A stretch of DNA of 64,000 bases. It comes from Diadema setosum (lineage: Eukaryota; Echinodermata; Echinoidea; Diadematoida; Diadematidae). The notes under the pieces were generated by a model. The model ran no database searches, was not told where the DNA came from, and worked only from the letters and a program-made list of their open reading frames with translations. Made by a program: the position numbers and the translations under genes. Below are positions 16,404-27,540 of this stretch, in pieces; positions within the stretch are counted from its first letter, which is position 1, and the number at the start of each line of letters is the position of its first letter. Location: contig CM067067.1 in assembly GCA_033980235.1 (NCBI GenBank), positions 25,483,603 through 25,547,602 on the forward strand, given 5' to 3'.

Positions 16404-16773
16404 AGGCATTATTTACCATTTGCAGATGAAATAAAAACCCAGCTTTAGTGCTTCAAAATAGTTCTAAAATGCGAGTTAGGGATAGAAACAACCAATGTAA
16501 AAATATGAATCAGTATAATCAATATAAAGTATTGTTAAATATACAAAATGTGAACAAGAGTTGTAATAAAAATGTATCTAGACCAAACCGTCTACAGTTA
16601 TGGTTTAGTGGGGAAAATAGTGATATCTTCTTATATTCTTAAGATTTATTACGAAGTTTTTGTATGGTAGGATGTTTTGTGATACAACTGACCTACACAA
16701 TCATAATATGCATCAAATGTGATATCTCGAACATTTTTATTTTAATCACTGCTCCCAATGTTAAACAATACCT
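16404..16773 (+). mobile_element. TTAA-type MITE, family C, copy 1
   Basis: TTAA (16400-16403) precedes AGGCATTATTTACCATTTGC. The body matches the copies at 40536-40884 (opposite orientation) and 62429-62793, sharing GGGATAGAAACAACC, AAATGTGAACA, ATGGTAGGATGTTTTG and AATCACTGCTCCCAA. The right end is worn (ATACCT, TCAA). Its ends (AGGCATWATTTACC / GGTAAAC...CCT) form an imperfect inverted repeat. Non-coding. Confidence 0.88.
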
Positions 16774-16849
16774 TCAAAGATAACTTATTTACCCTTTGGA
16801 CAGTATGTTCGTATAACACCCCACCCATTATACCTGGCATCGTCAGACC

Positions 16850-16884
16850 AGGGAGGTGAGAGGAATCACCTCCCTGGTCAGACA
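16850..16884. repeat. Short perfect hairpin ACCAGGGAGGTGA
   Basis: ACCAGGGAGGTGA and its inverse TCACCTCCCTGGT are separated by about 6 nt. Shorter versions of this hairpin (ACCAGGGAGGTAG ... CACCTCCCC) occur at about 47773 and 48076, pointing to a shared repeat. Confidence 0.7.
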
Positions 16885-16984
16885 CACTCCCAGATGAAAC
16901 CCCATGATACGAACTCTCATCTTTGTCTTTCCACCTCAGTTTATCGTTCTTTCTAATTTAATTAATTTGCTTATAATGACTTGA

Positions 16985-17376
16985 CACTTTAAACTTTTTC
17001 TTGCTCTCTCTTGCCAATGTCCGACAGGACAAATAGGCACCACACATGCATTTCTTCTTTCCCCCTCATGTTCCCATGCTCTCTTTGTAAATACCCCCAA
17101 CTCCTATCATTTGCAAGCAGATAGATTGTGTTCACGGGGGTTGCAACGATTTTCAAGCTTTAAGCTTATGTTGCAATTCCTTTGCGTGTTCGTTACCTTG
17201 AATAATGTAGCTCTCTTATTGAAGTTGTATACTATCCTGTAACTACTTCTTATCAATGTATACTTATTGTATATATTCTGTCTTGGCTATATGAGATGTA
17301 CTTGCATACATTTGTATGCATTCCTATTTTGTGAGCACGCATGAAATTTTGAATAAATAAATAAATGAATAAATAA
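16985..17376 (+). mobile_element. Probable 5'-truncated LINE 3' end with AATA tail
   Basis: AT-rich non-coding sequence with TGTATATATTCTG-like words ends in GAATAAATAAATAAATGAATAAATAAAT. A short-unit tail at the 3' end is typical of L2/CR1-type LINE insertions. No coding remnant is recognisable, so this remains tentative. Confidence 0.35.
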
Positions 17377-18806
17377 ATATTTCTCTCTCCCTCTCTCTCT
17401 CTCCCAGTCGTTCTCTCGGTTCCTCTTATGTTTCACTTCGTACTCGCACTCGACAACGTTCGAACGAGTCGAATGCCATTATGCCAATGCCATCATTCGC
17501 GGCACTGCCTGTTGGCCTGTCGAGATAATCATTAACAACACCTGGGCATTAATCGTATACGCGTTGTGTGCATAGTCGAATTGAAACTCGTCCAGGAGCT
17601 TAAAGCCGCATTCATTTTGGAAAATATCTGGAAAATAACATAAACACGAAGGCAAGATCTCCATTGTAGTAATGGGCAATCACGAACCCCTAATTCGAGA
17701 CGGAATGAATGTCGTAGGCCTGTTGCAGGCGGTTTTTTAACCACCTTATAGAAAGGAATAACTACGATTCCGCAAATATTTACTGTTTATATAATTGTTA
17801 TTATCGTTCCATCTAAAGAGAGCTCTACAGCAACTGAAAGCTCCATTGTGTAGGATTTTGAGAGCTCTACTATGAAGAGAGAGAGAAAAAAAAAACATAG
17901 ATAAATAAAATAAAGCCAATAGTCAAATCTTCAATGGAAACATGACTACATGTTCTACTTCTACTCTGTCCTGATGTAGAATTAACAGTTTAAACTTCTA
18001 GTTCGATTTTAAAACCTTCAGTAAAACAAAGCAATACAGGACACACACAAAAGGAAGAAAGAGGCACAGAGTCGCAAAGTTTTACAACATGCGCATATTC
18101 CACCAACGTAGACAGATCTAGCAGTCCAAAACCGTGGAATCGGTTTCGGAAACAACAAAGCACAAAAGAGAAACCCCGTGAAATTAGAAAAACATGGGAA
18201 ATCTGGGTTGTGTCCATATATTTCCTCTTATGCATGACCAGTATTAGTACTTTAAAATCCGGGGATAGTCTCAGAAAAGCAAGAGGTAAAACAACAACAA
18301 CGAACAAGCCCGACTTTTTATGAACATTACCTTTCTATATCTGAAGCATAATAACTGTTGTAGCAATACGTTTGGTAAACTCCCAAAAAAGGGGTTTTGA
18401 TATCTCACCACAGTCGCCTGAAAGGAGGCATTTGGACCGCTAAGCGTTGAACGAGAAACCAGAATGAATTAAAAAAAAAATCAACCTGAGAATTCTACTT
18501 TAATTTGCAGTTATTTCATACTTTATGATGATCATTATGAATTGGCAAATTCTTGGCCTTTCATGAAGGAAGTGAAACAATCTCATGATGCATAAATTAT
18601 ATACTAATTAAAATATTGCTCTCAATGCTCTGGTTTTTTTTTTCAAAGTGGCGTGATACCGACATTCGACGAGCGAATATGAAAATTACGTTTTAATATC
18701 CCCTGTGTTTGGCCGTGGTGTTAATGTGTATAGGTGATGCTGCGATATCTGTACTTCTGATATCTACTGTCAAAAAGTAGTTGGAACAATGTGCGATACA
18801 TGTATT
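17377..18806. other. Intergenic, no gene recognised
   Basis: A short CT tract at 17382-17404, then sequence without convincing frames, RNA genes or element borders. Confidence 0.45.
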
Positions 18807-18935
18807 GTGGTGTAGTGGATTAGAGCGTGCACCCGGTTTGAATCCAGCTCAACACTTTTTCCTTGGACAAGATTTTCTACTAGCAATTTGCTGTGTAACC
18901 CATACAGCTGGTGTATAAATGAGTGCAAGACGATG
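18807..18935 (+). mobile_element. tRNA-derived SINE (short copy)
   Basis: TGTGGTGTAGTGGATTAGAG is an A-box-like head. CGGTTTGAATCC is a B box about 25 nt further on. Then comes a SINE body (CCTTGGACAAGATTTT ... ACCCATACAGCTGGTGTAT). The parts follow the order seen in the 1098 SINE. The 3' end is unclear. Confidence 0.75.
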
Positions 18936-19261
18936 CTGGTGTTTTAATGACATCAATAAATATGGCCTTTTTGTCATGGGAAGACAGTTACAGTTACAGA
19001 CTATGAAAGAAGTTTGCCTGAAAAGGTAAGACTGGAAGACAGTCACTGTATATTGTTATGCAGTAAATTAGAGTTCTTCACCTCTAGTCAGATAAATCGG
19101 TTTCTGTGTGACGCGAGATATAGGTTTCACCGTGACACACAGCGTGTTCTCCTGAGCTGACTTGTGTGAGTTCCATTTATACTTTGCATGAGATGTATAT
19201 ACTTCGCATGGAATGTATATCAGACTCAGTACTTCACCACGGCTCTCATCCCCGTACCAAC

Positions 19262-19440
19262 ACTCCCTTCCCCTCCTTCCTCCTCCTCCTCCTCCTCTCC
19301 CTCCCCCTCCTCATCGGCTTCCTCCTCCTCCTCCTCCTTCTCCTCCTCCTCTCCCTTCCCCTCATCGGCCTCCTCCTCCTCCTTCTCCTCCTCCTCCTCC
19401 ACCACCACCATCTCCTCCCCCTCCTCCCCTCTAATCCCTT
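19262..19440. repeat. Polypyrimidine (TCC)n-rich tract
   Basis: About 180 bp almost purely C/T on the + strand, with CTC/TCC units and two embedded CATCGG interruptions. Strand asymmetry and mirror symmetry make it a candidate H-DNA former. The Ser/Pro/Leu and Glu/Arg frames crossing it are artefacts. Confidence 0.95.
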
Positions 19441-20394
19441 CTCATTAGCCATGCGACGGGTTCGTTCTCTCTGTTTGTCCGTGCTATTCCGGGTTCGGTT
19501 GATTCGTGTTTGACCTATAACTCGATGGGGACCGCTTTAAAGGTGACGTGATCTGGACTCTCACGACCGCCGCTCTTACTTTGCTCAGTAAGAGGCGTTG
19601 AGAGGGGAGATTTAAGGAAGCGATATAGTGAGAGTCTCGTTGGAGAGCGGGTACGCGTCCACGGTTCGATGAGTTTTGAAAAGCACGAGCGGTCAAGAGT
19701 TACGTCACGTGTCGTAAGTCCGCAATTCTTCTCAATGTCATCGTCATAATGCGTGTGACATGCTTCGACTGTATGATGAATAATCCTATAAGCATGCTAC
19801 CGACATGCTCCGTACAGTACTGAATAATATCTCAAGTGACTATGTACGTACAGTATGTATGCTGCAATATATCGTTGGCTGTGATTAGTCCCAGTAAGTT
19901 CATCATCACGATTTAACACATGCGTGCATTTTTTTTTTTAAATGAGACTCTTTTTATCTAGAAACCACCTGAAAACCCGTGAAGCATTCTATGATAAATA
20001 GTTTTGTAAATATTATCCCGCCTAAAACTATTCCCAAGTATTCTCGGGCATGTGTCTATATGGGAAATGCCTGTTATAGCAAAATCAACCTGTCGGGTTA
20101 AGAAATGTAGGCCTATAACACTGCTATATTTTCGTAAAAACAAAAGAGTCGTGCAAAATAGGGCTGCTAACAGCACGTCTTTGCAAGTTCAGGTTTTTTC
20201 TTCCCTTCACATTTTGTCAAAAGTTTGAATGCAAACTAGTCTTGATTCAATGTTTTTGGTTTCTGGGAATTGTTTTCCTAAAATTGTGGTTTATTTGATT
20301 TCTTTTTTTTTCCCCAACGAGTCGGAATAAATATAGCTGTCAGCAGATTTAACTGAGGATTATTGATTAGGGATTCACATCAATCTCAAACACA

Positions 20395-20435
<41 letters not shown>

Positions 20436-20782
20436 TCACATACACTTCACTCACCCTTTGTGTCGTCGTGATCCCTGTAAGTCCTGTTTTGATTACTCAC
20501 TTTCGGTCATTGCATCTAGGATGGAAATAATTGAAAATACGCGTTGTTTGCTATGATAATAAACATTTTTTTTTCTTGCAGTATAGTCCATATAGACAAC
20601 GTGGATTTGTATGTTAGGTGGGTGGGATTACTTGCGTGGGAGCTACAAATTTTCACTAGCCAGCTCACACCGCCGCCCCCACCCCCCCCCCCCCCCCCCC
20701 AGATATAAGAATTTGATTGTGTGTATGTATATATATATAATATTTTCAAGTCCACCGCTGCACGATTCGTTTGAATCCTTAA
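19441..20782. other. Intergenic with simple repeats
   Basis: It contains (CA)n at about 20395-20430 and a long C run at about 20681-20700. No gene recognised. Confidence 0.5.
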
Positions 20783-21129
20783 AGGGGATGGCTAGTAACT
20801 GATCAGTGGGAATGCTGGGGGATGATTGTTCCAATCCTTGTGGGATTCATTTGAGAGTACATTATATATCTATTGTTGTGTGAAAATTATTTGCTTCAGA
20901 ATGGTCTCATATTCAAATAACGTGCAGTTTAATCACCCCGTCACTGTACAGGCATGCTAACCTCGAAACATTACACTGCACTTACTTGAATATGAGACCA
21001 TTCTGAAGCAAATAATTTTCACACAACAATAGATACATAATGTACTCTTAAATGAATCCCACAAGGATTGGAACAATCATCCCCCAGCATTCCCGCTGAT
21101 TCACATTGATCAGTTACTAGTCACCCCCT
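20783..21129. mobile_element. TTAA-type fold-back MITE, family A, copy 1
   Basis: Bordered by TTAA on both sides (20779-20782, 21130-21133), with ends AGGGGATGG / CACCCCCT. The ~150-bp arms are nearly identical in inverted order, sharing GATGATTGTTCCAATCC, TCTATTGTTGTGTGAAAAT, TTTGCTTCAGAATGGTCTCA. The loop is short, near 20935-20970. The second copy is at 62068-62424. No coding capacity, so it depends on a transposase in trans. TTAA targets are known for piggyBac and Kolobok transposons. Confidence 0.92.
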
Positions 21130-21894
21130 TTAAGTGTATGTGATTACGTTATTTCGCTTGAGTTGAATTTTTAGTACCTCCTTTGAAGACTTGAACTCTT
21201 TCAATGCAGCAGGTAATTATAGGTCCTAATATGCTGTCTTTTCTCCGTTTTTTTTCCCCGGCAATTACGAATCAAGTCACTGTTCGTTTGTTTTTTACAG
21301 TCAATATTGTGAAAAGAACAAAAGCACATTCCAAACACGTATACCTATAATTGCCGATTATTGTAATGGTGTAGGCGAGGTTTTCCATGTTCAATATGAA
21401 TTTCGAACTAAAAGACAAAACACAACGAGCAAAATGAACAAAACAGTGACAACCAAACACATTATGAATAGAAAACAGATGACTCGCACCATTTTAAACA
21501 AACAATCAGCAAAATAGCTCATTAAAGACATCGTTTAGGTCGTGATAATCGTGATAATTTGGAGTTGCAATCAATCATGATGTTTAAAAAAAAATCAGAA
21601 CAAAACAACAGCAGCAAAACCAAGAATTGATTGCCTCCACTATGAACCGCAGAACGACGATTTCGTATGACACAAGCTCTGCGTACTAATAATCCACGCA
21701 CTGCACCTGCAAGACATCCAGCGGGTGATTTTAAAGCACCGGGACAGTGTTCTGCAAAGAAGTCAAACTGTGCAGAAGCGAACACTGCACCCTGTAATGT
21801 CACAGAATGCTTCATTTTTTTTTTTTTTTGTCCCCATCTCCTCCAGACCACTTAATGACCAGCCGCGATGATAACCCGGGTTCGTAATGATATG
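21130..21894. other. Intergenic, no gene recognised
   Basis: Opposed short frames at 21522-21855 are open on both strands but show no domain or splice context. Not called. Confidence 0.45.
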
Positions 21895-22312
21895 GGAGAT
21901 CTATCAGCTGGTCTACTCCCACTTCGTCTAATAGCCATTTGATCTCAACCCATATGGTCTAATCCCATTCCGTCTACAACCAGTTCGTCTATCGACCATT
22001 TAGTCCAATTGCCACTTAGCCTCATTACCAGTTGGTCTACTTCCAGATGGGCTATGTCCACTTCGTCTAATACCCACAGTTGATTAGACAAAATGGGAAA
22101 AAGTCCAAGCAGACAAAACTGCAATTTAGACCATCTGGTCATTAGACAAAACGATAAGTAACCAAACTGGGCGTTGGACCAAGTGAGAAGTAGACCAAAC
22201 GGGCATTAGACGAAATTGATGGTAGACCAAGTGAATTAGCCGTAGTGGTGTTGGACGAACTGGGAAGTAGACCATCTGATAGTAGACCAAGTGGCAATAA
22301 ACCGGGACATGG
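21895..22312. repeat. Inverted array of a ~16-bp GTCTAATNCCANTT unit
   Basis: From about 21915 to 22075 a degenerate unit (GTCTAAT..CCACTTC) repeats about ten times at 15-16 bp. From about 22080 to 22310 the reverse complement (GAAGTAGACCAAACGGG, ATTAGACGAAAT) repeats about twelve times. The whole folds back on itself while each half is also a minisatellite. Confidence 0.85.
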
Positions 22313-24029
22313 GCCAGCCTAGCCCAGCTTGATACTCAGCTTAAACACGTCATATCAGCAGTAGATGTTGAAGTATTATGGTATAGGTTCCCGCAGTGAT
22401 TTTACTCAAGCACCAACTCGTAAATTGCGACGTTTATCGTGGTGACGAGATCTTATTTGTAATATTTAAAATATGTACAAAATTTGCCTCTTGCGCTTCC
22501 ATTTCGTTTTACCTCGTCTACACTGCGTCGGTAGATCGATATCTCTCTTCTTCTTTTTTTGTTTAACTTGTTACCGAGAGTAAACTACAATTTAGTTAAT
22601 TGTAACAAAGCTAAGTTTTTTTTTTTCACTTGAATTCGTATTTCAGGTTAAAATTCTGAAAAGAAATATGATTTCAGACCTCTTCTTACATGACTTGTAT
22701 GGACCGACTAAAGCGAGTTATCAGTTTTGTGATAGCATAATATTTTGTAGCATTATTAGCATCAGTATTTTGACGACCACTGCGTCGCAAATATCAGGCA
22801 GCTGGTATACGCCCCGTCTCTTCTGGGGATGATCGATGTGCATGCGCTTTAGATTGATACTTGAATCTGTATATCAGTATACGCTCCCAGAAGTGAAGGG
22901 TTTTTAATGGATTTTGTGTATTGACGTGTATTATATATAGGTATATGATTATGTATGTTTGTGGCTTGCAGTCTCTGTGTTTGTATCTATATTATGGACA
23001 TATCTACGTTATATCTGTGATCAACGTTCAGTGTAAATATTACCTGAATGAGTTCATCAAAAACACCTTCATCTTAATTGATTTTCTTGTCGATTAAAGT
23101 CCGTAGAATACATTCATGCCTAATTTGCGACGTGTCTGATATTTCACAGTTCACAACTGATATTTCACAGTCATTTGCCATACAAGTATGAAGGGGATGT
23201 ATATCCGTGGAAATAGCACTTGATACTCCCCTTTAAATGCTTGCACGTCGCCCGGCCCTTTTTATGATCAGTCAATCTGTTTCTATAGGCATATCACTGT
23301 GGTGCTGTAAGAGACAACAACTCTAAGTTACGGTCAAAATATTTCTCTGCTTGTCTGTGTTTTGCATCTCTCTGTGTTACCGCATCAAGCCTAAGATGAA
23401 AATCTTCGGTTTCGCATACAGGGTACTTGCGAACAACAAGCAATACTAATCACAACCAGAACTCAAATTATGCGAATTAGAAGAAAACGTATACCAGAGT
23501 ATTATATTCGCGCTTTCAGTCTTGGGCCGTGTGGCTGATGTATTTTATTTTTTTCATCTCTGGTTGTGTTATACTGAGCAAGAATACGCGACTGTTGCCT
23601 CTAGAATGAGTTTTACAACATTATGTGTTATTGAATAGTCTCAGTGCCTCTGATGTTATGATCATGATTGCTTTTCGCCATGGGCTTCTAATCTTCCTTC
23701 GGCTCTTCTTCATTCATGTCAACACAAATCGAGCGAAATTTGAATTATATCAATGAATAAATCCCAATAAATGCGATTTGCATGGTTTTAAGGTGTTCAG
23801 GGTTAAAAATAGCCATTTTACCACAATTTTGCTGCCACACGAAACGGAATGCTACGTTATTATTATGGTCAGTTTTTTTTTTCCAGCTAAGTAGGACTTA
23901 CGATGTACTTCCATTACAGCTGTTAAATGATTGTAAATGTGTGACGATGTTTATATCCTCTTTGGTTTTACACAGCAATTGTTTATATTAATGTTCTCTC
24001 TCATTCTATCTCTCCTCTCTGTGTTTTAG
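22313..24029. other. Upstream region of the sulfotransferase gene, no exon found
   Basis: AT-rich with a T run near 22617 and a duplicated ACTGATATTTCACAG word at about 23130-23175. Because the first coding exon has an acceptor directly upstream, at least part of this is probably a 5'-UTR intron. No promoter can be pinpointed. Confidence 0.45.
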
Positions 24030-24047
24030 ATAGCCACCAGAGTGGAC

Positions 24048-26955
24048 ATGGCGTCGTTAAGCAAGTTTGCGCTCTGGTGTGTCCTGGGCCTCATGTTCAC
24101 CTTCACCGTACTCGTCTATATATCGCCCTCCAAGCAGTCTTCACAAACAGTACTCAGCATTAACAAAGGTAACCAAAACGTCTTCGGACCACCATCTTCA
24201 AATGCTATTGCCTTTGTGCGTTAGGTGTGTATTGCCGATGGGACTGACAGTGATTGAAGAGGTCATGAACATCATGTTTGTTTGTTTGCTTGTTTGTTTG
24301 TCCTCCTCCTGCTGACCTATAGGAACGAGCTATACATTTCGCTTATTTCTGCTACATACATTTCAACACTTATGAGAATGCAGTTTGCATGAATTCATTG
24401 TTGCTGTGTTGGGTAAGTCTTAAAGGAAACCCCAAACCCAAAGAGAAATATGGATTGGGTGAAAGCAGCAGCATTAGTAGAACATGTCAGTGGAAGTTTG
24501 AGGAAAATCGGACAATCGATGCAAAAGTTATGAATTTTTAAAGTTTTGGTGTTGGAACCGCTGGATGAGGAGAATACTAGAAGTTATGGCGTCATGTGTG
24601 GACACTGATATAAAGAAATATAAAGGGAATTCCACAAATATTCATTTTTCATGAAAATTACACATTTCATCAACTTAAAGTTAATGGTAGCAATAATATT
24701 ATTCCCCCTGCTTTCTGATAGCGGTTAGTCGAGTGCTCTTTCATTATGCTAGAAAAGTTAATTTTTGTGAATTTTTCTTTATTGCAGATGACTCATTGCG
24801 GTCAATACTTTAAAAAAAAAGTGCCGACTACACGGATGACTATATGCAATATTAATTTGATTATTTTCTTTTTTCATTCGTTCTGAAGAAGAACTCATAG
24901 GCCTATGTCTAAATCATCTGACAATTTTTCAGCATCTAGTCATTTTTCTTTTGAAAAAAAAAAACTATTATATCCATACAATTTTCTTCTTTAAATAATT
25001 ATGATCGTGAAAATGACCACTTCGGCGATTATGGCAGTGATGCCGATGCGGGGAAATACGCTGATGACGATGATGATTATGATGGATTATGCGTAGGTAT
25101 GAGTTTCTTCAATTTGTCTCCCTCTACAAATTATTATTTTTTTTTCTAAGATCGCAACTGCTGGTCTGTAAATTCGCAAACGTTTCTGAAAAAAAAAAAG
25201 GAACCAGTGGGTCTCGAACATGTCATCTATTGCTTCTAGTCCAACTGGTTCCCCTTTTTCCGACACGATCAGCAGTTGTGATCTTAACAGATTTCTTTTG
25301 TAGAGAGAGACAAATTGAAAAAACTCATACCTAAATCTTCATCCATCTGAATAAAATCTTGCTTTTATTATATGAATGCTGTTATATTTGTCTCGACAGA
25401 GAATGAAATAACAGAGCTTGGGGAGGCTCAGAATTTCGAGATCCACAGCAGAGATCGAGCAACTCCCGACGATACAGTACAGAGACACGTAAGTCAATTT
25501 GGTTCCTGAATGGTCAATTTTGAGCACCGTGTCACACTGGACAAGGTTTTAAACACATAAACTTGAGGATGCGGGTTCGAATCCTGCTCAGCACGTACCA
25601 CAGCGGACCAGATGTTGTACCTTGGGTGTCCCTCTTGACGTGGGTGTAGAAGTGGCTACCTGGTAGATCTTTACATGCTTTAGAATGATGATTTTAAAAG
25701 CTCACTCTGGAAGAGCAGTAGCAACCCTGAAGACGCCACCCAGGGTATTATATTTTGATATATCATAAAGTATAGTTTCATAGCTTGTACTGAAACTATG
25801 CCATTACATCTCATATAAACCGAAAAATACGGTGCCCCTTGAATCACTGTCAGAATCTAGACAATCAGGAAATTAACGCTCTGCCCGAGTATAAGCTTGA
25901 TTGAGTGGAATAGAAATTACATGTATTAATGGCATGACGCTTTCCAAGTCCTAATCGCGTGTATGTTTTGATTAATGTCATTTTAGGTGAGTATAGCGGC
26001 CTCACCGTCGGAGCTACCTCAGCGCGACACCCAACTCTTCAGACTGAACCAGTCGTTCGACGAGGAGATGGACTTTATGCGGAAACAGAGTGCCGTTAAT
26101 AAACACCGGCGCGCCGTGGTAGACAGCGTGTGCAAAAAGTACCACCCCAACTCGGAATCTGACGTGGCAAAACATCCACCCTGGAACATTCTGGTGGACG
26201 AAAAATACAAGATTATGTATTGCTACGTGCAAAAAGTGGCCTGCACGAACTGGAAAAAGGTGTTTCTGGTGCTGAGTGGGCAGTACAACAACACGGACAC
26301 CATACCACAATTCTTCACCAACCGACAGGGCGGCAAGATGCTCAAGTCGTTGTCGGATTACACGGAGTCACAGCGCAGGACGATACTCCGGGATTACACC
26401 AAATTCATGTTTGCCCGCCATCCGTTCTCCCGCGTTCTCTCCGCGTACCGGAACAAGCTCGCGCCGGACAGCACGTTCGCCAGGGCCCAGAAGTGGCAGA
26501 AGCGAGTGGGCCAGAAGATCATCAAGAGGTACAGGCCGGCCGCTGACCGCGCGGAGAGCCAGAACAAATCGCAGCAAAAGTACGATTTGTCCTTCGACGA
26601 ATTCGTGAAATTCGTCATCAACGGACGGAAAGGGTTCAAAGGCGGCAACAAGCACTGGCGGGACCTGCACGTCAGCTGTCTGCCTTGCTTAATCAATTAT
26701 GACGTCATCGGAAAGATGGAGACGATAGCCGAGGACGCCCGCTACATACTCACCTTAACAGGTGCCAAAGCAGCTGTAAGCTTCCCCTCGGCCCAGGGAA
26801 GCTCGCCCACCAACAGCTCCGACCCCGATCTAATTCAAAAGTACTTTGGGAACTTGCCCAGCGAAGACATCACACAGCTCTACAAGCGCTACTTAATTGA
26901 TTTCCTAATGTTCGACTATCACGCCACCGTAGATGGCGTCCTAGATGTTCGATGA
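24048..26955 (+). CDS. HNK-1-family carbohydrate sulfotransferase, 3 coding exons
   Basis: Predicted 392-residue type II Golgi membrane enzyme that transfers sulfate from PAPS to a glycan (family Sulfotransfer_2, CHST8-14 type). Coding exons: 24048-24168, 25400-25488 and 25987-26955, with GT/AG borders (AAAG|GTAACC, GACAG|AG, ACAC|GTAAGT, TTTTAG|GT) and matching phases 1 and 0. The start at 24048 has G at -3 and +4 and puts a hydrophobic anchor at residues 7-25 after a short cytosolic tail. The frame is open upstream to an acceptor at 24028-24029, so a 5'-UTR intron (or, less likely, extra N-terminal codons) exists. Residues 26-130 form a stem; the catalytic domain follows. Length fits the family. 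Acceptor sugar (chondroitin, dermatan, HNK-1 or GalNAc) cannot be told. No poly(A) signal identified. Confidence 0.92.
24424..24814 (+). mobile_element. Family B MITE copy 2, in sulfotransferase intron 1
   Basis: It follows TTAA (24420-24423) and begins AGGAAACCCC. It shares GTTTGAGGAAAA, GGACAATC, AAGTTATGAATTTT, GCTGGATGA and GTCATGTGTGGAC with the 12671 copy in the same order. The right half is more eroded and the end is lost. It contributes no exon. Confidence 0.72.
25094..25333. mobile_element. Fold-back element in sulfotransferase intron 1
   Basis: The outer arms GTATGAGTTTCTTCAATTTG and CAAATTGAAAAAACTCATAC, and inner arms AAGATCGCAACTGCTG and CAGCAGTTGTGATCTT, are inverted. The centre (about 25200-25252) is a second hairpin, GGAACCAGT / ACTGGTTCC, enclosing a B-box-like GTTCGAGACC on the minus strand. 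It looks like a MITE whose loop once came from, or captured, tRNA-like sequence. Confidence 0.7.
25527..25750 (+). mobile_element. tRNA-derived SINE in sulfotransferase intron 2
   Basis: The B box GGGTTCGAATCC lies at about 25575. The body (TACCTTGGGTGTCCC, GGCTACCTGGTAGA) and the 3' part (GCAGTAGCAACCCTGAAGACGCC) match, in the same order, the minus-strand SINE at 1098-1344. The A box is worn. It lies in gene orientation within a 498-bp intron. Confidence 0.75.
25987..26955 (+). CDS. Sulfotransferase catalytic exon (residues 71-392)
   Basis: A single exon carries the whole catalytic domain. Visible motifs: the 5'-phosphosulfate loop QKVACTNWKK (residues 152-161), the 3'-phosphate site FARHPFSRVLSAYRNK (212-227) and the C-terminal CLPCLINYDVIGKMET block (301-316) typical of this family. 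Possible N-glycosylation sites are NNT, NKS and NSS. The exon is clearly GC-richer than its surroundings, which explains the open antisense frames over it. The stop is TGA at 26953-26955. No frameshift or missing key residue is seen, so the enzyme looks functional. Confidence 0.95.
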   Translation: MSIAASPSELPQRDTQLFRLNQSFDEEMDFMRKQSAVNKHRRAVVDSVCKKYHPNSESDVAKHPPWNILVDEKYKIMYCYVQKVACTNWKKVFLVLSGQYNNTDTIPQFFTNRQGGKMLKSLSDYTESQRRTILRDYTKFMFARHPFSRVLSAYRNKLAPDSTFARAQKWQKRVGQKIIKRYRPAADRAESQNKSQQKYDLSFDEFVKFVINGRKGFKGGNKHWRDLHVSCLPCLINYDVIGKMETIAEDARYILTLTGAKAAVSFPSAQGSSPTNSSDPDLIQKYFGNLPSEDITQLYKRYLIDFLMFDYHATVDGVLDVR

Positions 26956-27540
26956 TGGTAGCCAATGTGACTGCCTGTATGACTTGTGTGCTTGTTTTTA
27001 TTTATTTTTTCTTCCTTGAAGAGAAAGAGGCGAATAATGTTTTACTCAGTAAACTTTGAAAAGTGAAAACTCAAATTTTGATGGTTATTTAGGGATTTAT
27101 GCAATCGACATCCTTAAACTCACTAAAGACAAATCCTGTCTTGAATTAACTTTTTCTCTCACACAGCTGCTTCCCTTATTGCAGCTGTTTGTTATTTAGC
27201 GTCAGTTCAGTTATACATCATGTAGCCAGCCGATTATGATACCAAAACAGGTCCCAGGTATTTTTGTAATATCTCGTATTGGGGCATACTGTAGGTATGG
27301 GTCTAGGCTTGAAATTTTCGCCATTTTACTCTGTCAATTTCCTTGTTGAAGAGATGAAACACTCGTCCTTGTACCTCTCGATTTTGATGATGGTTATTGT
27401 AATCGATTGCTAACTCGCACGATGGGCATTCTACCTCATCGTATCACGGAGGAGCAGTACTATGTACTATTGATAGAAGAGCGTGTTTACAGAGATTTGT
27501 TTAGTATTGTGATTTTGCCGACACAGTTGGAAGACTAATG
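26956..27540 (+). other. 3' flank of the sulfotransferase gene
   Basis: Non-coding AT-rich DNA after the TGA, presumably 3' UTR and beyond. I could not identify an AATAAA signal here. Confidence 0.4.

Noticed and set aside
19166..19513. Leu/Ser/Pro-rich open frames on both strands
   Set aside because: Pure consequence of the polypyrimidine tract.
25199..25252. tRNA gene on the minus strand
   Set aside because: A B box and a terminal 9-bp stem are present, but it is only about 53 nt long and lacks D and anticodon arms in order.
26014..26696. Open frames on the minus strand and alternative + frames over the sulfotransferase exon
   Set aside because: They are shadows of a GC-rich coding exon; the + frame with PAPS-binding motifs explains the sequence.
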